Part shown: positions 17,863 through 27,087 of the stretch, in pieces
Position numbering within the stretch: the first letter of the stretch is position 1
Layout: every line of letters begins with the position of its first letter
Assembly (NCBI GenBank): GCA_934193545.1
Contig: CAKPVL010000005.1
Location: forward strand, 1 to 50,899
Length of the DNA: 50,899 nucleotides
Direction of reading: 5' to 3'
Source of the DNA: an uncultured Granulicatella sp.
GTDB lineage: Bacteria > Bacillota > Bacilli > Lactobacillales > Aerococcaceae
Position numbers and translations under genes: made by a program
Notes under the pieces: model-generated
What the model was told of the DNA's origin: nothing
Database searches by the model: none
The model's input: only the letters and a program-made list of their open reading frames with translations

Positions 17863-19281
17863 TTATACCACTTCATGGTATAAGTCTAAATATTTCTTAG
17901 CGGACTGTTCCCAGCTTACGTCTTTTTGTAAATTGTTTTTGATAATTTGTTTCCATTCATCAGGTGATTGGTAGAAGCAAGTCACTGCGCGATAAATCGC
18001 ATCCATCATATCTCCAGCATGGAAGCTTTCGAATGTGAATCCATTTCCTTCAACTCCTGTAAATGGAATAACCGTATCACGCAAACCACCAACACGATGA
18101 ACAACAGGAACTGTTCCGTAACGCATTGAAATCAGTTGTGATAATCCGCATGGCTCTGTCTTAGAAGGCATTAAGAATAAATCACTCGCTGCATAGATTT
18201 TTGCAGACATCTCATTAGAGAATAACAAAATACTACGAACACGATCATGTCTGTAATGTTCTAGTGACCGTAAGGCACTCTCATAATGAGCATCCCCTGT
18301 CCCAAGAATGACTAATTGTGCCCCAGTTTTAAGGATTTCTTCGCTTGCTTGTAAAATTAAATCAATTCCCTTTTGATGAGTAAGTCGTGTCACCATTCCG
18401 ATTAATGGAATATCGGCATTCACTTCTAAGTCCATCTCTTTTTGGAACGCTAATTTATTTTGAACTTTATCTTCGAATGTCTTTAGATCGTAGTTCACTG
18501 GAATCATAGGATCTGTTTTTGGATTAAATTTATCCACATCAATTCCGTTTAAGATTCCTCTTAGTTTTCCTTGCTCTACGGTTAAAATCTTGTCGAGTCC
18601 ATATGAGAAATAAGGGTCCAAGATTTCACGAGCATATGTTTCACTGACTGTATTCACGCGGTCTGCTAATTGAATCGCACCTTTTAGTAAGTTCACGTCA
18701 CCATTGTAAATCAGCGCATCAAAGTACTTATTCTCTAAACCAAATAGATTTCCCATTTCATAAGGATTGAATCGACCTTGGAATTCAATATTATGAATCG
18801 AAAGCACACTCTTCATATCTTTATAGAATTCTGCTTCACGACTCTTCAACACGTCTAAGTAAATGACAGAAAGTGCTGTATGCCAGTCGTTTACATTCAC
18901 AACATCTGGTTTAAAATCAAGTGCTGGTAAGATTTCAAGAGCTGCTTTTGAGAAGAAAGCAAAACGTTCGCCGTCATCTGCTTGTCCATAAATACTATCA
19001 CGATTAAAATATTGCTCATTATCTACAAAATAACAAGGAACTCCGTCTACTTCTGTTTCGAAAATCCCACAATACGAATGTCTCCATCCTAAATCAACAA
19101 ATTGATATGCTTTGTATTTTAATCCGAAACGTTCACGGTCAATACTTGAATACAAAGGCAAAATAACACGTGCATCTACGCCTAATTCACGAAGGGCTTT
19201 TGGAAGAGAGCCAATAACGTCTCCTAACCCTCCTACTTTAACAAAGGGAGCTGCTTCAGCTGCAATAAAACAAACTTTCAT
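17863..19281 (-). CDS. glgA: Glycogen synthase (ADP-glucose dependent, GT5)
   Basis: Adds glucose from ADP-glucose to the non-reducing ends of alpha-1,4 glucans. The ADP-glucose loop KVGGLGDV is at 15-22, VVNVNDWHTAL lies near 155, MVTRLTHQKGIDL begins the C-terminal Rossmann domain near 298, and PSKTEPCGLSQL (about 382-393) carries the catalytic glutamate region. At 472 residues it is full length. AAAGGAG precedes the ATG. It leads the glgA-glgP operon, separate from glgBCD, which is unusual because lactobacilli generally keep glgBCDAP in one operon. Confidence 0.97.
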   Translation of the reverse strand: MKVCFIAAEAAPFVKVGGLGDVIGSLPKALRELGVDARVILPLYSSIDRERFGLKYKAYQFVDLGWRHSYCGIFETEVDGVPCYFVDNEQYFNRDSIYGQADDGERFAFFSKAALEILPALDFKPDVVNVNDWHTALSVIYLDVLKSREAEFYKDMKSVLSIHNIEFQGRFNPYEMGNLFGLENKYFDALIYNGDVNLLKGAIQLADRVNTVSETYAREILDPYFSYGLDKILTVEQGKLRGILNGIDVDKFNPKTDPMIPVNYDLKTFEDKVQNKLAFQKEMDLEVNADIPLIGMVTRLTHQKGIDLILQASEEILKTGAQLVILGTGDAHYESALRSLEHYRHDRVRSILLFSNEMSAKIYAASDLFLMPSKTEPCGLSQLISMRYGTVPVVHRVGGLRDTVIPFTGVEGNGFTFESFHAGDMMDAIYRAVTCFYQSPDEWKQIIKNNLQKDVSWEQSAKKYLDLYHEVV

Positions 19282-19311
19282 ACACTTTCTCCTTTAACTT
19301 GTGATAGGTTT

Positions 19312-19335
19312 ATTATACCTTGAAATCATGAAAAG
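19312..19335 (-). promoter_or_regulatory. glgA promoter with TTTTCATGA motif
   Basis: Minus strand TATAAT (19312-19317) lies about 30 bp before the glgA ATG. CTTTTCATGA at 19326-19335, in the spacer/-35 area, is identical over 10 bases to part of the operator arm at 13454-13463. No good -35 is present. Confidence 0.5.
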
Positions 19336-19382
19336 AACTAGACTTCTTATATAATAAAATAAATAAATTAAACTAAACAAAA

Positions 19383-19406
19383 AACCTAGGACAAATGTCC
19401 TAGGTT
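19383..19406 (-). terminator. Terminator of the 157-aa gene
   Basis: AACCTAGGACA pairs perfectly with TGTCCTAGGTT around a 2-nt core, and a U-run follows on the minus strand. Confidence 0.88.
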
Positions 19407-19416
19407 CAATTGACAA

Positions 19417-19890
19417 TTAAATTTCTGGGTAGATATCTTCCACAGATTTTTCTGGGTCAATCACGATGAATAAGTTACCGTGTGAACCAATTGCTGAACT
19501 TTGGTATTTGTTGTCATTTCCATCTTCATCTACTGGGCTGTATGGGAAATAAACACGATCTTTGTCAACAATTACATCTGATTTTGGATGATTTCCATCA
19601 ACATATAAAATATCCATTAATTCGATATCGCTATATTTTTTAACGCGTTCGAACATTCCTAATTCTAAACCACCTAAGTTGATGTCTTCTGACATAACGT
19701 GGTCTGCTTCAGGGAAGATTTCGATACGTAATGATTCACATGGGTGAATTTCTTGGAATTCGCCACCGTTAATACGTCCAAATGATGTTGTAACTTTTTT
19801 AATCCATAAGTCACCAATCAAACGGCGATTAATCGTCCATGTTTCTCCATTTCTAAATACAAATCGTAAACCTGACATAACCTTTTTCAT
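19417..19890 (-). CDS. Uncharacterised 157-aa acidic cytoplasmic protein
   Basis: I do not recognise the family. The protein is soluble, without signal peptide or membrane segment. It has a basic start (MKKVMSGLRFVFRNGETWTI) and then a mixed, Asp/Glu-rich body with several short beta-like stretches (SLRIEIFP, DVIVDKDRVYFPYSP, NLFIVIDPE). A single Cys is at about 51; no metal or nucleotide motif is seen. It is a monocistronic unit with a well-formed promoter that carries an internal palindrome, and it has its own terminator, so it is likely regulated by itself. It sits at the boundary between the glycogen island and cca. Start: ATG with AAGGAG about 10 nt upstream; a second Met at codon 5 is less well placed. 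Confidence 0.8.
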   Translation of the reverse strand: MKKVMSGLRFVFRNGETWTINRRLIGDLWIKKVTTSFGRINGGEFQEIHPCESLRIEIFPEADHVMSEDINLGGLELGMFERVKKYSDIELMDILYVDGNHPKSDVIVDKDRVYFPYSPVDEDGNDNKYQSSAIGSHGNLFIVIDPEKSVEDIYPEI

Positions 19891-19930
19891 ATAGGGTCAC
19901 TCCTTAAAATAAATTATTGCTTACAAAATG

Positions 19931-19959
19931 ATAATACCATTGAAACGCCTTTCATTCAA
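19931..19959 (-). promoter_or_regulatory. Promoter with internal palindrome for the 157-aa gene
   Basis: Minus strand TTGAAT (19954-19959), 17-bp spacer, TATTAT (19931-19936) with TG extension. The spacer holds TGAAACGCCTTTCA (19941-19954, plus strand), a cre-sized inverted repeat whose central bases do not fit the cre consensus. A repressor bound there would block RNA polymerase. Confidence 0.65.
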
Positions 19960-20014
19960 GAATTATATTAAATTAAATGGCTTTCAATAAATTGTTTTTC
20001 ATTTCAATGAAACT

Positions 20015-21247
20015 TTATTTACTTTCATTGAAATTATTTCTAATCCATGAAACTATCTCTGTATTTTCATTGGTTAATCTTCCAGATAAAATCTCTGTTT
20101 GAAGAGCTTGTAAGACTTCACCAATAATAGGCCCCATCTTCTCTAAGCCAAGCGCTTCTTTTACTCCAAATCCATCAATTTGAATGTCTTTCATCGAACG
20201 AATCGGTAATTGTCGATACACTTCTTCTAACTCTACTAATTGTTCACTGTGGCCAATTCCTGGTAACAACTGCTCTACTTCAACAGCCAAATCTTCTGGA
20301 CATTCATAAGCAAGGAATGCATCCCACTCTTTTTCAAGACGAGCGGGCAATGTTTGATAGCCTGTTAATATAGTAGAGATTTGGTCATTTGAAGATTTCC
20401 AGTCTTTCAAGACTTTTCTAAGCTGTGGAACGGTTAACTGTTCGTAGTACGCAAATAAAATCCACGCTTGAGTAATCGTTAATTTTTCTAATGGAAATGC
20501 TCCGATTTTAAGCAATGTCTCTTTAGCTTCTTTAAAATCTGGACAAGAATGGTATAGCTCACTCTCTACAAACGCTTTAAAGGCAAGAGCGCGATGTGGA
20601 CTCAGTATCATCTTCTCAAACTCAACTTTCATACGTTCCACCGCTACTCGCTCTAGATTGGCTTTTAAAGTTCGAATTGCATTAAACGTATCAGATTCTA
20701 TCGTAAAGCCTAATTGTCCAGCAAACCTGACTGCACGCATCATCCGTAAGGCATCTTCATTAAAACGCTCCATAGGATTTCCAACACAGCGGATAATGCC
20801 ACGATCTAAATCTTCAATCCCATTAAAATAATCGACAATTTCTTCCTTGTCGTTTACAGCAAGTGCATTAATCGTAAAATCACGACGCATCAAGTCCTCT
20901 TCTAGACTTCTGACAAAGGTTACGGAATCCGGATGTCTAAAGTCCTGGTACGTCCCTTCCGTACGAAATGTTGTCACCTCATAGCTATCATGATGATGGA
21001 GTACAAGAACGGTCCCATGTTCGATTCCCACATCTACCGTATGAGAAAAGAGACTCTTCACTTCTTCAGGGGTTGCACTCGTTGCAATATCCACATCAGA
21101 AATCTCTTTTCCAAGAACCAAATCACGGACTGAACCACCCACAAAAACGGCTTCGTGTCCAGCTTCTTTTAACGTTTGTAGAACAGGGAGTGCACTAACG
21201 AAGAGCGGTACCGATTGAATATCAACTTTTCGTTTTAAATCACTCAT
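20015..21247 (-). CDS. cca: CCA tRNA nucleotidyltransferase
   Basis: Builds or repairs the 3'-CCA end of tRNAs from CTP and ATP. A class II nucleotidyltransferase head has GGSVRD at 37-42 and the metal-binding Asp51/Asp53 in SDVDIATSATPEEV. RRDFTINALA follows near 122, and the helical neck/body fills the rest. The 410-residue length is normal. The ATG overlaps the end of ypiB by 8 bp and has AAAGGAG upstream, so translation is coupled. In B. subtilis cca also lies near dinG; here the glycogen island separates them. Confidence 0.97.
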   Translation of the reverse strand: MSDLKRKVDIQSVPLFVSALPVLQTLKEAGHEAVFVGGSVRDLVLGKEISDVDIATSATPEEVKSLFSHTVDVGIEHGTVLVLHHHDSYEVTTFRTEGTYQDFRHPDSVTFVRSLEEDLMRRDFTINALAVNDKEEIVDYFNGIEDLDRGIIRCVGNPMERFNEDALRMMRAVRFAGQLGFTIESDTFNAIRTLKANLERVAVERMKVEFEKMILSPHRALAFKAFVESELYHSCPDFKEAKETLLKIGAFPLEKLTITQAWILFAYYEQLTVPQLRKVLKDWKSSNDQISTILTGYQTLPARLEKEWDAFLAYECPEDLAVEVEQLLPGIGHSEQLVELEEVYRQLPIRSMKDIQIDGFGVKEALGLEKMGPIIGEVLQALQTEILSGRLTNENTEIVSWIRNNFNESK

Positions 21248-21770
21248 CTTCTAACTCCTTTAATCGATTTGTTAGTTCCATAAAACGCTGAGAGTCCATA
21301 GATTCCAAAGCCTCATTGATTTCTGCTTTCAATTGCGAAATCAGCACTTCTTTTTGAATACTATCTAATTCATCCTCCACTACTTCCATTTCTTCTACTT
21401 CTGAGATGTAATAAGGATTTTTCTCTAACACTGCAAAACTCACCATGCTCTTATAGGCGTTTGGAAAATCTAATTCCACATAACAATCTTCTTTCCAATG
21501 AAGGCGCATATCATGAAAGGCTACTTCTGGATTATCGAATTTAGTTCCTTCTTTATAAAATAGGAACGATTCTTGAGCAGGTTTAATCGTTGAAAATAAC
21601 ATTCCTTTTGGAGTAGCGTCTACATGCTCCACGAAATGAATTTGTTTCAACAATAACTCATGGTTTAACAAGTAGTTCAGAATCCACAATGACTCTCTTC
21701 TTTTCAAAGAATGATTTGAAATGAACCACGAAATAAATTTCTTCTTCGTTTCTAAACTTGGGTTAAACAA
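21240..21770 (-). CDS. ypiB: YpiB-family protein (UPF0302 with IDEAL domain)
   Basis: The N-terminal 130 residues match the UPF0302/YpiB style (KKKFISWFISNHSLKRRESLWILNYLLNHELLLKQIHFVE). The C-terminus (AEINEALESMDSQRFMELT) is an IDEAL domain, a short helical protein-interaction motif found in several Bacillus proteins such as ComK and YpiB. I choose a TTG start at 21770 because AGGAGG lies 6 nt before it; the frame runs 21 bp further upstream, but that region contains the ribosome site itself. It lies 10 bp after ypiA and overlaps cca, as in a tight operon. The function is unknown; B. subtilis YpiB has been linked to protein turnover or respiration control only indirectly. Confidence 0.85.
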   Translation of the reverse strand: MFNPSLETKKKFISWFISNHSLKRRESLWILNYLLNHELLLKQIHFVEHVDATPKGMLFSTIKPAQESFLFYKEGTKFDNPEVAFHDMRLHWKEDCYVELDFPNAYKSMVSFAVLEKNPYYISEVEEMEVVEDELDSIQKEVLISQLKAEINEALESMDSQRFMELTNRLKELEDE

Positions 21771-21780
21771 AGTATCCCTC

Positions 21781-23052
21781 CTACTCTTCAAAAATAAATG
21801 TATAACGGATAAATTCAGGATTAAACGGATCTACCTTTAACGCTTCTTGTAAGGCTGGTGCTGCTAAATCTTTACGTCCTTCTTCAATCATAAAGCGGAT
21901 ATAATCTTCTAAGAATTCAACAGAACTTTCCCCGGCTTCATAGGCTTTTTGATAGTTCGTAAATGCCTCACCGTACTCTTCCATTGCTTCATAAGTTTTT
22001 GCAAACAAGTAAAGAATCACTGCATCTTCTTTGGTTTCTAGGCTTTCAAGGAATGCAATACTTTCCTCATATTCTTCTTCATCGTTTAAAGCTTCAACAT
22101 AACTTGTCACATTAAGAATTGAATCGTTGTTGAGAGTTACCGCTTCTTTTAATTCTTGTAATCCAACTTTTGGATTTCCTGTTGCGATTTCAATTTGGCC
22201 AAGAATACGGTGTGCTTCATCGTTTAATTCATCAAAAGCAATCCATTTTTTCGCATAGTCTTTTGCTTCTTCGTCTCGTTTCAAGATTAAAAGACATTGA
22301 ATCACATTTAGTGTCACTTCACTATTTTCAGGTTCCCGTTCTAGAAGTTCCATGTAATACTCGAGAGCTTTCTCATAGTTGCCTTCAATAGACTCATATG
22401 AGGCCATCTGGAACAATAAATCACTTGAGAGGCCATCGATGCTTTCTTCGCCAATAAATTGCTCTAATGGCTCTTTATCGCCCATTCTTAAAGTGGCTTC
22501 AACGTACAGTTCTTGTGCACGTTCTTCTTCGCCAGTTTCTCCTGGATTTTGTTTTAAGAAACGCTCCAAGAAAATTGCGCTACGTTCGAAACTTCCCGCT
22601 TCGAATAATAAAGTTCCAAGGTAAAAATCAATAATTGCTTCATCTGGATCCAAGTCTTTTGCTTTTAAGAGTTTCTTCTCTGCTAAGTCGAAATCTCCTT
22701 CTTCTCGGTACGCTTCCGATTGAACCACTAACACACTTGGGTAGTCTGGATCTGTTTCAGGAATATCATACAGAATCGATAACGCTTGATCTGTTTCTCC
22801 TTCAGCCACTAAAATCTCGGCTAATAAAATCGTCCAAATCGCTTCGTCTGGTTCCACTTCAGTAAGTCGCAATAAGGCACGTTTGGCTTCTTCGTAGAAT
22901 CCAATCGATACAGAATAAGTCGCTAAATCTGCCATCTCTTGAAGATCTTTTTCTGGATCAAAATTGTCAAAAAAACGATGATAGTGTTCATAGACTTTAT
23001 CAATATCTTGTTCTTGTAAGGCTTGTTCAATCGCTTCGATTACTTGTGTCAT
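21781..23052 (-). CDS. ypiA: TPR-repeat protein (YpiA type)
   Basis: A 423-residue acidic protein made almost wholly of about eleven tetratricopeptide-like helical pairs, for example GDFDLAEKKLLKAKDLDPDEA and GNYEKALEYYMELLEREPENS. TPR arrays form scaffolds for protein-protein contacts; no catalytic motif is visible. No signal peptide, so it should be cytoplasmic. Position directly before ypiB and cca, and after hup, is the same as for B. subtilis ypiA, which supports the name. GGAG precedes the ATG. The partner is unknown, although co-transcription with ypiB makes that protein a candidate. Confidence 0.87.
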   Translation of the reverse strand: MTQVIEAIEQALQEQDIDKVYEHYHRFFDNFDPEKDLQEMADLATYSVSIGFYEEAKRALLRLTEVEPDEAIWTILLAEILVAEGETDQALSILYDIPETDPDYPSVLVVQSEAYREEGDFDLAEKKLLKAKDLDPDEAIIDFYLGTLLFEAGSFERSAIFLERFLKQNPGETGEEERAQELYVEATLRMGDKEPLEQFIGEESIDGLSSDLLFQMASYESIEGNYEKALEYYMELLEREPENSEVTLNVIQCLLILKRDEEAKDYAKKWIAFDELNDEAHRILGQIEIATGNPKVGLQELKEAVTLNNDSILNVTSYVEALNDEEEYEESIAFLESLETKEDAVILYLFAKTYEAMEEYGEAFTNYQKAYEAGESSVEFLEDYIRFMIEEGRKDLAAPALQEALKVDPFNPEFIRYTFIFEE

Positions 23053-23114
23053 AATGTCTCCTTTTGCAGATGAACTGCATGTTAAATATGTATAGTTTTA
23101 CACCAAAAAAAGAA

Positions 23115-23147
23115 GGTGTTATATAGAGTTAACTCTAATATAACACC
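23115..23147 (-). terminator. Terminator of hup
   Basis: GGTGTTATAT pairs with ATATAACACC and continues through AGAG/CTCT with one bulged base; a run of U follows on the minus strand (23104-23110). Confidence 0.88.
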
Positions 23148-23185
23148 AATTAAAACTTCATGCTATGAAAAATAATTCATTGGAA

Positions 23186-23464
23186 TTATTTTTTAACTGC
23201 ATCTTTAAGAGCTTTACCAGCTTTGAATGCTGGAACTTTAGAAGCTTTGATTTTGATTTCTTTACCTGTTTGAGGGTTACGTCCTTTACGAGCAGCGCGT
23301 TCGCGAACTTCGAAGTTACCAAATCCGATAACTTGAACTTTTTCACCTGCTTTTAAAGCTTCTTGAATTGTTTCGAATAACGCTTCAACTGTTGCTGAAA
23401 CATCTTTCTTTGTTAATTGCGTTTTTTTAGCAACGCGATCTACTAATTCTGCTTTGTTAGCCAT
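23186..23464 (-). CDS. hup: DNA-binding protein HU
   Basis: A DNABII-family nucleoid protein that bends and compacts DNA as a dimer. 92 residues starting [12 protein letters not shown], with the beta-arm region [20 protein letters not shown] (about 47-66) containing the Arg-Asn-Pro intercalating tip. GGAGGTG precedes the ATG. Monocistronic, with a near-consensus promoter and a strong terminator, as expected for an abundant protein. Confidence 0.98.
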   Translation of the reverse strand: MANKAELVDRVAKKTQLTKKDVSATVEALFETIQEALKAGEKVQVIGFGNFEVRERAARKGRNPQTGKEIKIKASKVPAFKAGKALKDAVKK

Positions 23465-23559
23465 TTTAGTTTCACCTCCGTCAAATAAGAATTTCTATCA
23501 GAGTTCGTTGAGTGGTCCAACTTATCTGGAAATCGAAAATTAGTTTTGATTTCCTCTAA

Positions 23560-23588
23560 ATTATACCATTCAACCTCAATAGTTTCAA
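23560..23588 (-). promoter_or_regulatory. hup promoter
   Basis: Minus strand TTGAAA (23583-23588), 17-bp spacer, TATAAT (23560-23565) with a TGG extension. Close to consensus, so strong expression is expected. The leader is about 90 nt. Confidence 0.85.
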
Positions 23589-23627
23589 CGTTTTATATCC
23601 TGTTTTATAAGCTTGCTATGATTTTTT

Positions 23628-24941
23628 TTACTTTCTTTGACGCGTAATCATATGAATTGGTGTTCCCTCGAAGCCAAAAGCTGAGCGAATACGGTTTTCT
23701 AAGAAGCGTTCATATGAGAAATGCATCAATTCAACGTCATTTACAAAGGTTACAAATGTTGGTGGTTGAATCGCTACTTGCGTCATATAGTAAATCTTCA
23801 GGCGGTTCCCTTTATCCGTTGGAGTTGGGTTCATCGCGATAGCATCCATCAATACATCGTTTAGTACTGATGATGAAATACGACGTGAACGAACTTCATG
23901 AATCTCTTTAAGGATTGGTGGGATTTTTGAAAGACGTTGTTTTGTTTTTGCAGATACAAAGATAATCGGAGCGTATGATAAGTATAGGAATTCTTGACGA
24001 ATCTTATCCTCAAACTCTTTATACGTTGAATTATCTTTTTCAAGCGTATCCCATTTATTCACTAAAATAACGACACCCTTACCAGCTTCATGAGCGTATC
24101 CGGCAATCTTCTTATCTTGTTCTTGAATTCCCTCTTCGGCATTCAAGACCACACAAACAATGTCGCTTCGTTCAATCGCTCTTAAGGCACGTAAGACACT
24201 ATATTTTTCAGTTGATTCGAAGACACGACCTTTCTTACGAATACCGGCAGTATCAATCATCTTAAAGACAGTACCTTCTTCATCCTCGAATGTCGTATCG
24301 ATGGCATCACGAGTCGTACCTGCAACATTCGATACAATTACACGTTCTTCACCAAGCATCGCATTCACTAAGCTTGATTTCCCTACGTTTGGACGTCCGA
24401 TGAAACTAAACTTAATGACATCTTTATCCTCTTCGTCTCCTTTATCTTCAGGGAAAGCTTTAACAGCTGCGTCTAATAAGTCTCCAAGACCTAGCCCGTG
24501 ACTTCCTGAAATTGGGAAGGGTTCACCGAATCCTAATGCATAGAAATCAAAAATCTCAGAACGCAATTCAGGATTATCGACTTTATTAACAGCTAGTAAA
24601 ACTGGTTTATTTGTACGATAGAGTAATTTTGCAATGTGTTCGTCAGTCGTTGTCACGCCCTCTTTCACACTTGTAAGGAAGATAATCACATCTGCTTCTT
24701 CCATCGCAATCTCTGCTTGCATACGGATGTTTGACATAAACGGTTCATCCGTAATATCAATTCCACCTGTATCAATAATATTAAATGAGTGACCTAACCA
24801 CTCACCTTCAGAATAGATACGGTCACGAGTGACTCCGGCGATATCTTCTACGATAGAGATACGTTCTCCGACAATACGGTTAAAAATTGTAGATTTTCCG
24901 ACATTTGGTCTTCCTACAACGGCAATAACTGGTGTTGACAT
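23628..24941 (-). CDS. der: GTPase Der (EngA), ribosome assembly
   Basis: An essential double GTPase for 50S maturation. G-domain 1 has GRPNVGKST (10-18), DTGG (57-60) and NKVD (119-122). G-domain 2 has GRPNVGKSS (182-190), DTAG and NKWD. A C-terminal KH-like domain (about 350-437) binds rRNA. The 437-residue length is exactly typical. It lies after the S1-protein gene, as in Bacillus, but a terminator precedes it in the gap. Confidence 0.98.
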   Translation of the reverse strand: MSTPVIAVVGRPNVGKSTIFNRIVGERISIVEDIAGVTRDRIYSEGEWLGHSFNIIDTGGIDITDEPFMSNIRMQAEIAMEEADVIIFLTSVKEGVTTTDEHIAKLLYRTNKPVLLAVNKVDNPELRSEIFDFYALGFGEPFPISGSHGLGLGDLLDAAVKAFPEDKGDEEDKDVIKFSFIGRPNVGKSSLVNAMLGEERVIVSNVAGTTRDAIDTTFEDEEGTVFKMIDTAGIRKKGRVFESTEKYSVLRALRAIERSDIVCVVLNAEEGIQEQDKKIAGYAHEAGKGVVILVNKWDTLEKDNSTYKEFEDKIRQEFLYLSYAPIIFVSAKTKQRLSKIPPILKEIHEVRSRRISSSVLNDVLMDAIAMNPTPTDKGNRLKIYYMTQVAIQPPTFVTFVNDVELMHFSYERFLENRIRSAFGFEGTPIHMITRQRK

Positions 24942-24974
24942 ACTATTCCTCCTTTTTCTCTAATTCTATCATAA

Positions 24975-25003
24975 AAATAGTCTGGAACCAGTCCAGACTA
25001 TTT
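24975..25003 (-). terminator. Terminator between the S1-protein gene and der
   Basis: AAATAGTCTGGA pairs perfectly with TCCAGACTATTT around a 5-nt loop. On the minus strand a U-run follows, ending about 35 bp before the der ATG. Confidence 0.88.
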
Positions 25004-25025
25004 CCACTTAACTTTTATTTGAATG

Positions 25026-26219
25026 TTATTCTTCAACTTTAAGTTCAGAAAGTTGATCACCTAAACGATCTGCTAAAGAGAATGAAACATCTTCTTCAGG
25101 TAATTCGTAAGTTTCTTCAACCACTTCTTCAACTTCTTCTTTTTCAGGTTTTGGAGCTTCTTGTAAAGCTTTAATACTTAAAGAAATACGTTGTTGTTCT
25201 GGATGAACTTCAAGAACTTTCACTTGAACTTCTTGACCTTCTTTGAGAACTTCATGCGGTGTTGCAATATGTTGGTGAGCGATTTGTGAGATATGAACTA
25301 ATCCTTCTACTCCAGGGAATAATTCAACAAATGCTCCGAATGTAGTTAGACGTTTTACTAAACCATCTAATACAGAACCAACTGCTGCACGTTCTTCAAT
25401 GTTGTCCCATGGTCCTGCTAATGTATCTTTGATTGATAATGATACACGTCCGTTTTCTGGATCTACTGAAATAACTTTTGCTTGAACTTCTTCGCCAACT
25501 TTTAATTTGTCGCTTGCTTTTGCAACGTGCTCATGAGAAATTTGTGAAATGTGAACTAATCCATCCACACCACCTAAGTCGATGAACGCACCGAAGTTTG
25601 TTAATCGAGCAACTTTACCAGTCACTACAGAACCTTCTTGAATTGCTTCAAATACAGCTGCACGCTTAGCTGCTTTTTCAGCTGCAACTAAGTTTTTACG
25701 TGATAAGATTAAACGATTTTCGCTTGGTTCGATTTCAACGATTTCAAAAGCTAATGTTTGGCCTTTGAATTGAGCTAAGTTATCAACATAGTGGTCTGAT
25801 ACCATTGAAGCTGGCACGAAAGCTCGAACTCCTGCATCCACTACTAAACCACCTTTAACAGCATCCACAACTGGAGCTTCGATGATTTCTTTGTTATCGA
25901 ATTTAGCTTGAATTTCTTCCCAAACTTTACGTGCATCTACACGTTTTTTAGAAAGTAAGAAACTTCCATTTTCTTTATCTTTGATTTGTTTGATGACTAC
26001 TAAATCAACAACATCTCCTACAGCTAAAACGTCTTCTACACGTTCAACTGGTGATGTAGATAATTCATTGAAAGGAATAACCCCTTCAACTCCTCCACCG
26101 ATAATTCCGACGATGGCTTGTTTATCTTGTAGAGTTAATACTTCACCTTGTACTAAATCTCCGATTTGAATATCTTTGACGATATCGAGCGCATCTTGCA
26201 TTGTTTGTAATTCTGACAT
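25026..26219 (-). CDS. rpsA: S1-domain RNA-binding protein (30S ribosomal protein S1 homologue, YpfD type)
   Basis: A 397-residue protein with four S1/OB repeats (about residues 20-85, 100-170, 190-260, 275-345), the last two containing [20 protein letters not shown] and [20 protein letters not shown], and an acidic tail. Firmicute homologues (B. subtilis YpfD) have four rather than the six repeats of E. coli S1, and they bind mRNA or the ribosome with a role that is less certain. The start is the ATG at 26219, with AGGAGG 7 nt upstream. It lies between cmk and der as in Bacillus. Confidence 0.95.
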   Translation of the reverse strand: MSELQTMQDALDIVKDIQIGDLVQGEVLTLQDKQAIVGIIGGGVEGVIPFNELSTSPVERVEDVLAVGDVVDLVVIKQIKDKENGSFLLSKKRVDARKVWEEIQAKFDNKEIIEAPVVDAVKGGLVVDAGVRAFVPASMVSDHYVDNLAQFKGQTLAFEIVEIEPSENRLILSRKNLVAAEKAAKRAAVFEAIQEGSVVTGKVARLTNFGAFIDLGGVDGLVHISQISHEHVAKASDKLKVGEEVQAKVISVDPENGRVSLSIKDTLAGPWDNIEERAAVGSVLDGLVKRLTTFGAFVELFPGVEGLVHISQIAHQHIATPHEVLKEGQEVQVKVLEVHPEQQRISLSIKALQEAPKPEKEEVEEVVEETYELPEEDVSFSLADRLGDQLSELKVEE

Positions 26220-26300
26220 GTGACTTCCTCCTAAGCGCGACAATTCATGCGAACATCAAGTTTGATTTTTGTGCAAAATAAAACTTTTTATCCACTTACA

Positions 26301-26329
26301 ATCATACCACTAAATGAAAACGAATTCTA
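26301..26329 (-). promoter_or_regulatory. rpsA promoter overlapped by a cre-like sequence
   Basis: Minus strand TATGAT (26301-26306) with TGG extension; the -35 at 17 bp is poor (TAGAAT). ATGAAAACGAATTCT (26314-26328, plus strand) fits the loose cre consensus WTGNAANCGNWNNCW fully and covers spacer and -35. Confidence 0.45.
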
Positions 26330-26350
26330 GTGTTTTTGTGTAAAATCTGG

Positions 26351-27016
26351 TTAATTCGTTAACTTTTCTTGGATAAGATTCGTAATTTTAGAAACGACTT
26401 CTTGAATTGATAGGCTTGTCGTATCGATTTCAATTGCATCATCCGCTTTTTTCAAAGGAGACTCTTTACGAGTACTATCTAAGAAGTCACGGTGAGCAAT
26501 CTCTTCTTCCAATTTTTCAAGAGATAATTCAATGCCCTTTTCTTGGTTTTCTCTGAATCGACGAAGCGCACGTTCTTTTACAGATGCTACTAAGAAAATC
26601 TTCAACTCAGCATTTGGAAGCACTACTGTACCAATATCGCGACCATCCATAATGATGGAATGGTTCTCTGCAATCTCACGTTGCATTTGTACAAGTTTTA
26701 CACGAACTGCTTTAATCGCTGAAACTTCCGATACATTTCGTGTCACTTCAAGATCACGAATCTCACGAGTCACATCTTCCCCGTTTAAGAAAACGAGTTG
26801 GCCATCTTCAGTATTTTTAAAACTGATGACTAAGTTTTCGAGCAATTCATCGATTGCTGACGCATCATCTACTGAAATATTATTTCTTAAAAATGCCAAT
26901 GTTGTAGCACGATACATCGCACCAGTATCTAGATAAAGAAAACCAGTTTCTTTCGCAATCAATTTTGAAATTGTACTTTTCCCAGACGAAGCTGGTCCAT
27001 CAATAGCAACTTGCAT
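26351..27016 (-). CDS. cmk: Cytidylate kinase
   Basis: Phosphorylates CMP and dCMP with ATP. The P-loop GPASSGKST is at 7-15, [16 protein letters not shown] is the CMP-binding region near 33-48, and [11 protein letters not shown] lies near 125-135. With the ATG at 27016 (AAGGAG upstream) the protein is 221 residues, normal for the family. A longer frame exists but lacks a ribosome site. The terminator of the upstream LysM gene ends 25 bp before the start, so cmk needs its own promoter or read-through. Confidence 0.97.
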   Translation of the reverse strand: MQVAIDGPASSGKSTISKLIAKETGFLYLDTGAMYRATTLAFLRNNISVDDASAIDELLENLVISFKNTEDGQLVFLNGEDVTREIRDLEVTRNVSEVSAIKAVRVKLVQMQREIAENHSIIMDGRDIGTVVLPNAELKIFLVASVKERALRRFRENQEKGIELSLEKLEEEIAHRDFLDSTRKESPLKKADDAIEIDTTSLSIQEVVSKITNLIQEKLTN

Positions 27017-27040
27017 ATTCTCTCTCCTTCTCAAAAAGAA

Positions 27041-27067
27041 AGCCTGAAACGTCTTGCGTCTCAGACT
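27041..27067 (-). terminator. Terminator of the LysM-protein gene
   Basis: AGCCTGAAACG pairs with CGTCTCAGACT through eleven base pairs (two wobbles), with a short U-run on the minus strand. Confidence 0.75.
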
Positions 27068-27087
27068 TCCGCTAATATAGTTCTGTA

